From contig NZ_SNXZ01000001.1 of assembly GCF_004362825.1 (NCBI RefSeq), positions 744,001 through 808,000 of the forward strand: a DNA stretch of 64,000 nucleotides, given 5' to 3'. Of the stretch, positions 62,655 through 64,000 are shown one piece after another (position 1 is the first letter of the stretch; each line of letters begins with the position of its first letter). The translations under genes and the position numbers were made by a program. The DNA comes from Labedaea rhizosphaerae (GTDB lineage Bacteria; Actinomycetota; Actinomycetes; Mycobacteriales; Pseudonocardiaceae). The notes below the pieces were generated by a model, which worked only from the letters and a program-made list of their open reading frames with translations, did not search any database and had not been told where the DNA came from.

Positions 62655-63558
62655 CCCCCTCGAGCTGGTGCGAGGCCGTCGGCCGACCTCCGACCAACCG
62701 ATCCATCAACGAGTCGACCACCCGCTGGGCGTCCACCGCGATCATGTCCTTTTCGGCGTCCGACAACGACTTGAGCAGCTCCATCATCTGCTCCTGCTTG
62801 CGCTCCTCGAGCTCGTAAACCCGATCGGCGGCCGCGGCCACCGTGCGTTCGCCCCGGGCGACGGTGATGCCCGCGATCGCGGTGGCGCCGCGCTCGAGGT
62901 AGGACGAGTAGCGATCGGCGTCGCGGTCCTCGCCTTGGTGCACGAGGCCCTTGTGCAACTGGTCGCGTCGCGTGTCACGCATCCGCCGCTCGTGCTCGGC
63001 GAGCTCCTTCGGCGTCGCGGTGCGCACGCCGGCGAACTCGACCACGACGCCGTCGATCATCGGACCGCGGACCCGCACGTAGGCCTCGACCCGGGCCCAG
63101 ACCTTCTCCCGGACGTCGTTGATCTGCTCCACGGTGTGCTGGACCCCGAGCTTGAACAGGGTGGCATCGCGCCGCAGGTACTGGCGCAACGGCTCGACCA
63201 GGTCGCGCAGGCCGTACTGCGCGACGAGCTCGGCATCGCGGACCTGGCAACGGAAATCCACCATCACGAAGAAGTCGTCGGCCGGGCTGCTCGACGGGAT
63301 CTGCAGCGAGACCGTAACCGTGCGCGGTCGCATGTCGACCGTGGTCACCGAGATCGCGTTGATGACGAGGTCGTCGCGCTTGTGCAGGTGCCTGCGCTCG
63401 GTGAATGCCACGTAGCCGGAGTCCACCTCGAAGACCGGCACCGTGCCGGGGATGTGCTGGGGCAGCTCGGACACGTCGCGGCTGCGCCGCAACCAGCCGC
63501 GGATGGCGGGACTGAGCGGCTGCTCCTTGAGAACGGGGAAGGAATCTTGCTGAGCCAT
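62626..63558 (-). CDS. SPFH/band-7-like protein
   Basis: 310 residues from the ATG at 63558 (MAQQDSFPVLKEQPLSP). Seen: a beta-rich central domain (VPVFEVDSGYVAFTERR..., RPRTVTVSLQIPSSSPADDFFVMVDFRCQVRDAELVAQYG) followed by LRQYLRRDATLFKLG and AEHERRMRDTRRDQL, the arrangement of band-7/SPFH domains: a modulator domain and a charged helical stalk. No membrane hairpin is obvious, so it may be a soluble or peripheral scaffold. It precedes the DUF4407 gene and overlaps it by 29 bp, with an unknown gene directly upstream. Role unknown. Confidence 0.72.
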   Translation of the reverse strand: MAQQDSFPVLKEQPLSPAIRGWLRRSRDVSELPQHIPGTVPVFEVDSGYVAFTERRHLHKRDDLVINAISVTTVDMRPRTVTVSLQIPSSSPADDFFVMVDFRCQVRDAELVAQYGLRDLVEPLRQYLRRDATLFKLGVQHTVEQINDVREKVWARVEAYVRVRGPMIDGVVVEFAGVRTATPKELAEHERRMRDTRRDQLHKGLVHQGEDRDADRYSSYLERGATAIAGITVARGERTVAAAADRVYELEERKQEQMMELLKSLSDAEKDMIAVDAQRVVDSLMDRLVGGRPTASHQLEGDGDRGQLEA

Positions 63559-63574
63559 CGTGATCAACTCCGAT

Positions 63575-64000
63575 TCAGTGCTTGGTGGCCGGGCGCAAGG
63601 CGCCGAGGAAGGTGGACAGGAGCACGTGCGAGGCGTTTGACCTGGCTCGGCGACCGGTGAGTTCGCGAACCAGTTCGGCGCCGCGCAGCTCTCGGTGGCT
63701 GAGCGGCATGGCGGCGTAGATGGCGGCCCCGAGCCGCGCGACCGCGTCCTTGGCCGCGCTCTCGTCCCGCAGTGAGTCGAGGACTTCGCGCAAGGCACCG
63801 ATCGCCGCCGCGCGGTGCGGAGCGCTACACAGCACATCGGCCCAGAGCACACCGATCGCGTCCACGTTGTCCGGTTGCTCCAGCAGGATCTTGCGGATCA
63901 CGGGCTGCTCGTCGCCGGCTTGTTCCGCGCACAACAAGGCGACGACCATGGACCGCGCGGACCGCACCACGTGCACGGTCAGGCCGCGCTCGTACCGCTC
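63575..64000 (-). CDS. Uncharacterised protein, cut by the right edge
   Basis: The C-terminal 141 codons are present; the frame stays open to the right edge (…ERYERGLTVHVVRSARSMV), so the true start lies outside. The visible part is helical and Leu/Ala/Arg-rich with LCAEQAGDEQPVIRKILLEQP and LRDESAAKDAVARLGAAIYAAM, and no recognised catalytic motif. It ends 16 bp before the SPFH-like gene on the same strand, so it probably belongs to the same operon with DUF4407. Confidence 0.6.
   Translation of the reverse strand, partial: ERYERGLTVHVVRSARSMVVALLCAEQAGDEQPVIRKILLEQPDNVDAIGVLWADVLCSAPHRAAAIGALREVLDSLRDESAAKDAVARLGAAIYAAMPLSHRELRGAELVRELTGRRARSNASHVLLSTFLGALRPATKH

Overview
This window is high-GC DNA from an actinomycete, most likely the family Pseudonocardiaceae (Lentzea, Saccharothrix, Amycolatopsis and relatives). 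The reasons are the GC-rich codon use, the mix of ATG/GTG starts with leaderless promoters, DUF3558 lipoproteins, a zinc-finger-less topoisomerase I, an MFS-thymidylate kinase fusion, and gene order. From memory of the M. tuberculosis map, the order follows roughly Rv3604c to Rv3667: folK-folB-folP-folE, ftsH, an ESX/PPE interval, hpt-tilS-metalloprotease-dacB, ppa, holB, topA, a DUF1998 helicase, the tad pilus genes with ssd, a HAD phosphatase and acs. It is mostly conserved chromosomal core. No transposase, integrase, phage gene or CRISPR array is seen.

Layout. 1-4377: folate/pterin operon (folE-folP-folB-folK plus DUF3180 and DUF6779 membrane proteins). 4424-6769: ftsH. 6951-11914: a type VII secretion accessory cluster with two EspG-like chaperones, a PPE-like protein, a small YxxxD-tailed substrate and two lipoproteins. 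11911-17370: hpt, tilS, a zinc metalloprotease and a giant dacB. 17480-20146: ppa, a drug efflux pump and its MarR regulator. 20799-24470: glyA, a thioesterase, a gamma-carbonic anhydrase-like protein, a GT87 mannosyltransferase and tRNA-Thr(CGT). 24593-26254: a secreted, C-terminally anchored protein. 27369-34714: holB, the MFS-Tmk fusion, topA and a conserved neighbour. 35374-41737: lipoprotein, membrane pyrophosphatase, helicase, prim-pol-like protein. 41943-46962: tad/flp pilus operon. 47339-48145: HAD phosphatase. 48691-55588: peptidoglycan amino-sugar salvage cluster (NagZ, NamZ, serine hydrolase, MurR, MurQ). 55795-61169: AraC, EamA, Fic-like protein, acetate transporter, acetyl-CoA synthetase. 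61242-64000: DUF4407 membrane protein, SPFH/band-7 protein and an unknown partial gene.

The most unusual feature is a short palindromic repeat with core GATTCAGCGGGCTTAATC (flanking bases extend the dyad to GGGATT-N10-AATCCC). About 40 copies lie in four intergenic arrays (2517-2930, 20318-20729, 26352-27298, 34797-35353) and in one coding array inside dacB (16687-17274). Each intergenic array lies on the 3' side of a minus-strand gene (folP, glyA, holB and a lipoprotein gene). Copies are spaced at preferred distances of about 45, 58 and 76 bp. One copy supplies the stop codon of folP, and in dacB the repeat is read in frame as KPAE modules in a roughly 500-residue cytoplasmic tail. I do not recognise this as a described element.

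Functional links: NagZ, NamZ and the serine hydrolase act outside the cytoplasm to release wall sugars and MurQ acts inside on MurNAc-6-phosphate under MurR; the SatP-like transporter and Acs form an acetate uptake/activation pair; dacB, the metalloprotease, tilS and hpt look co-transcribed; and most of the tad genes overlap by one or four bases.
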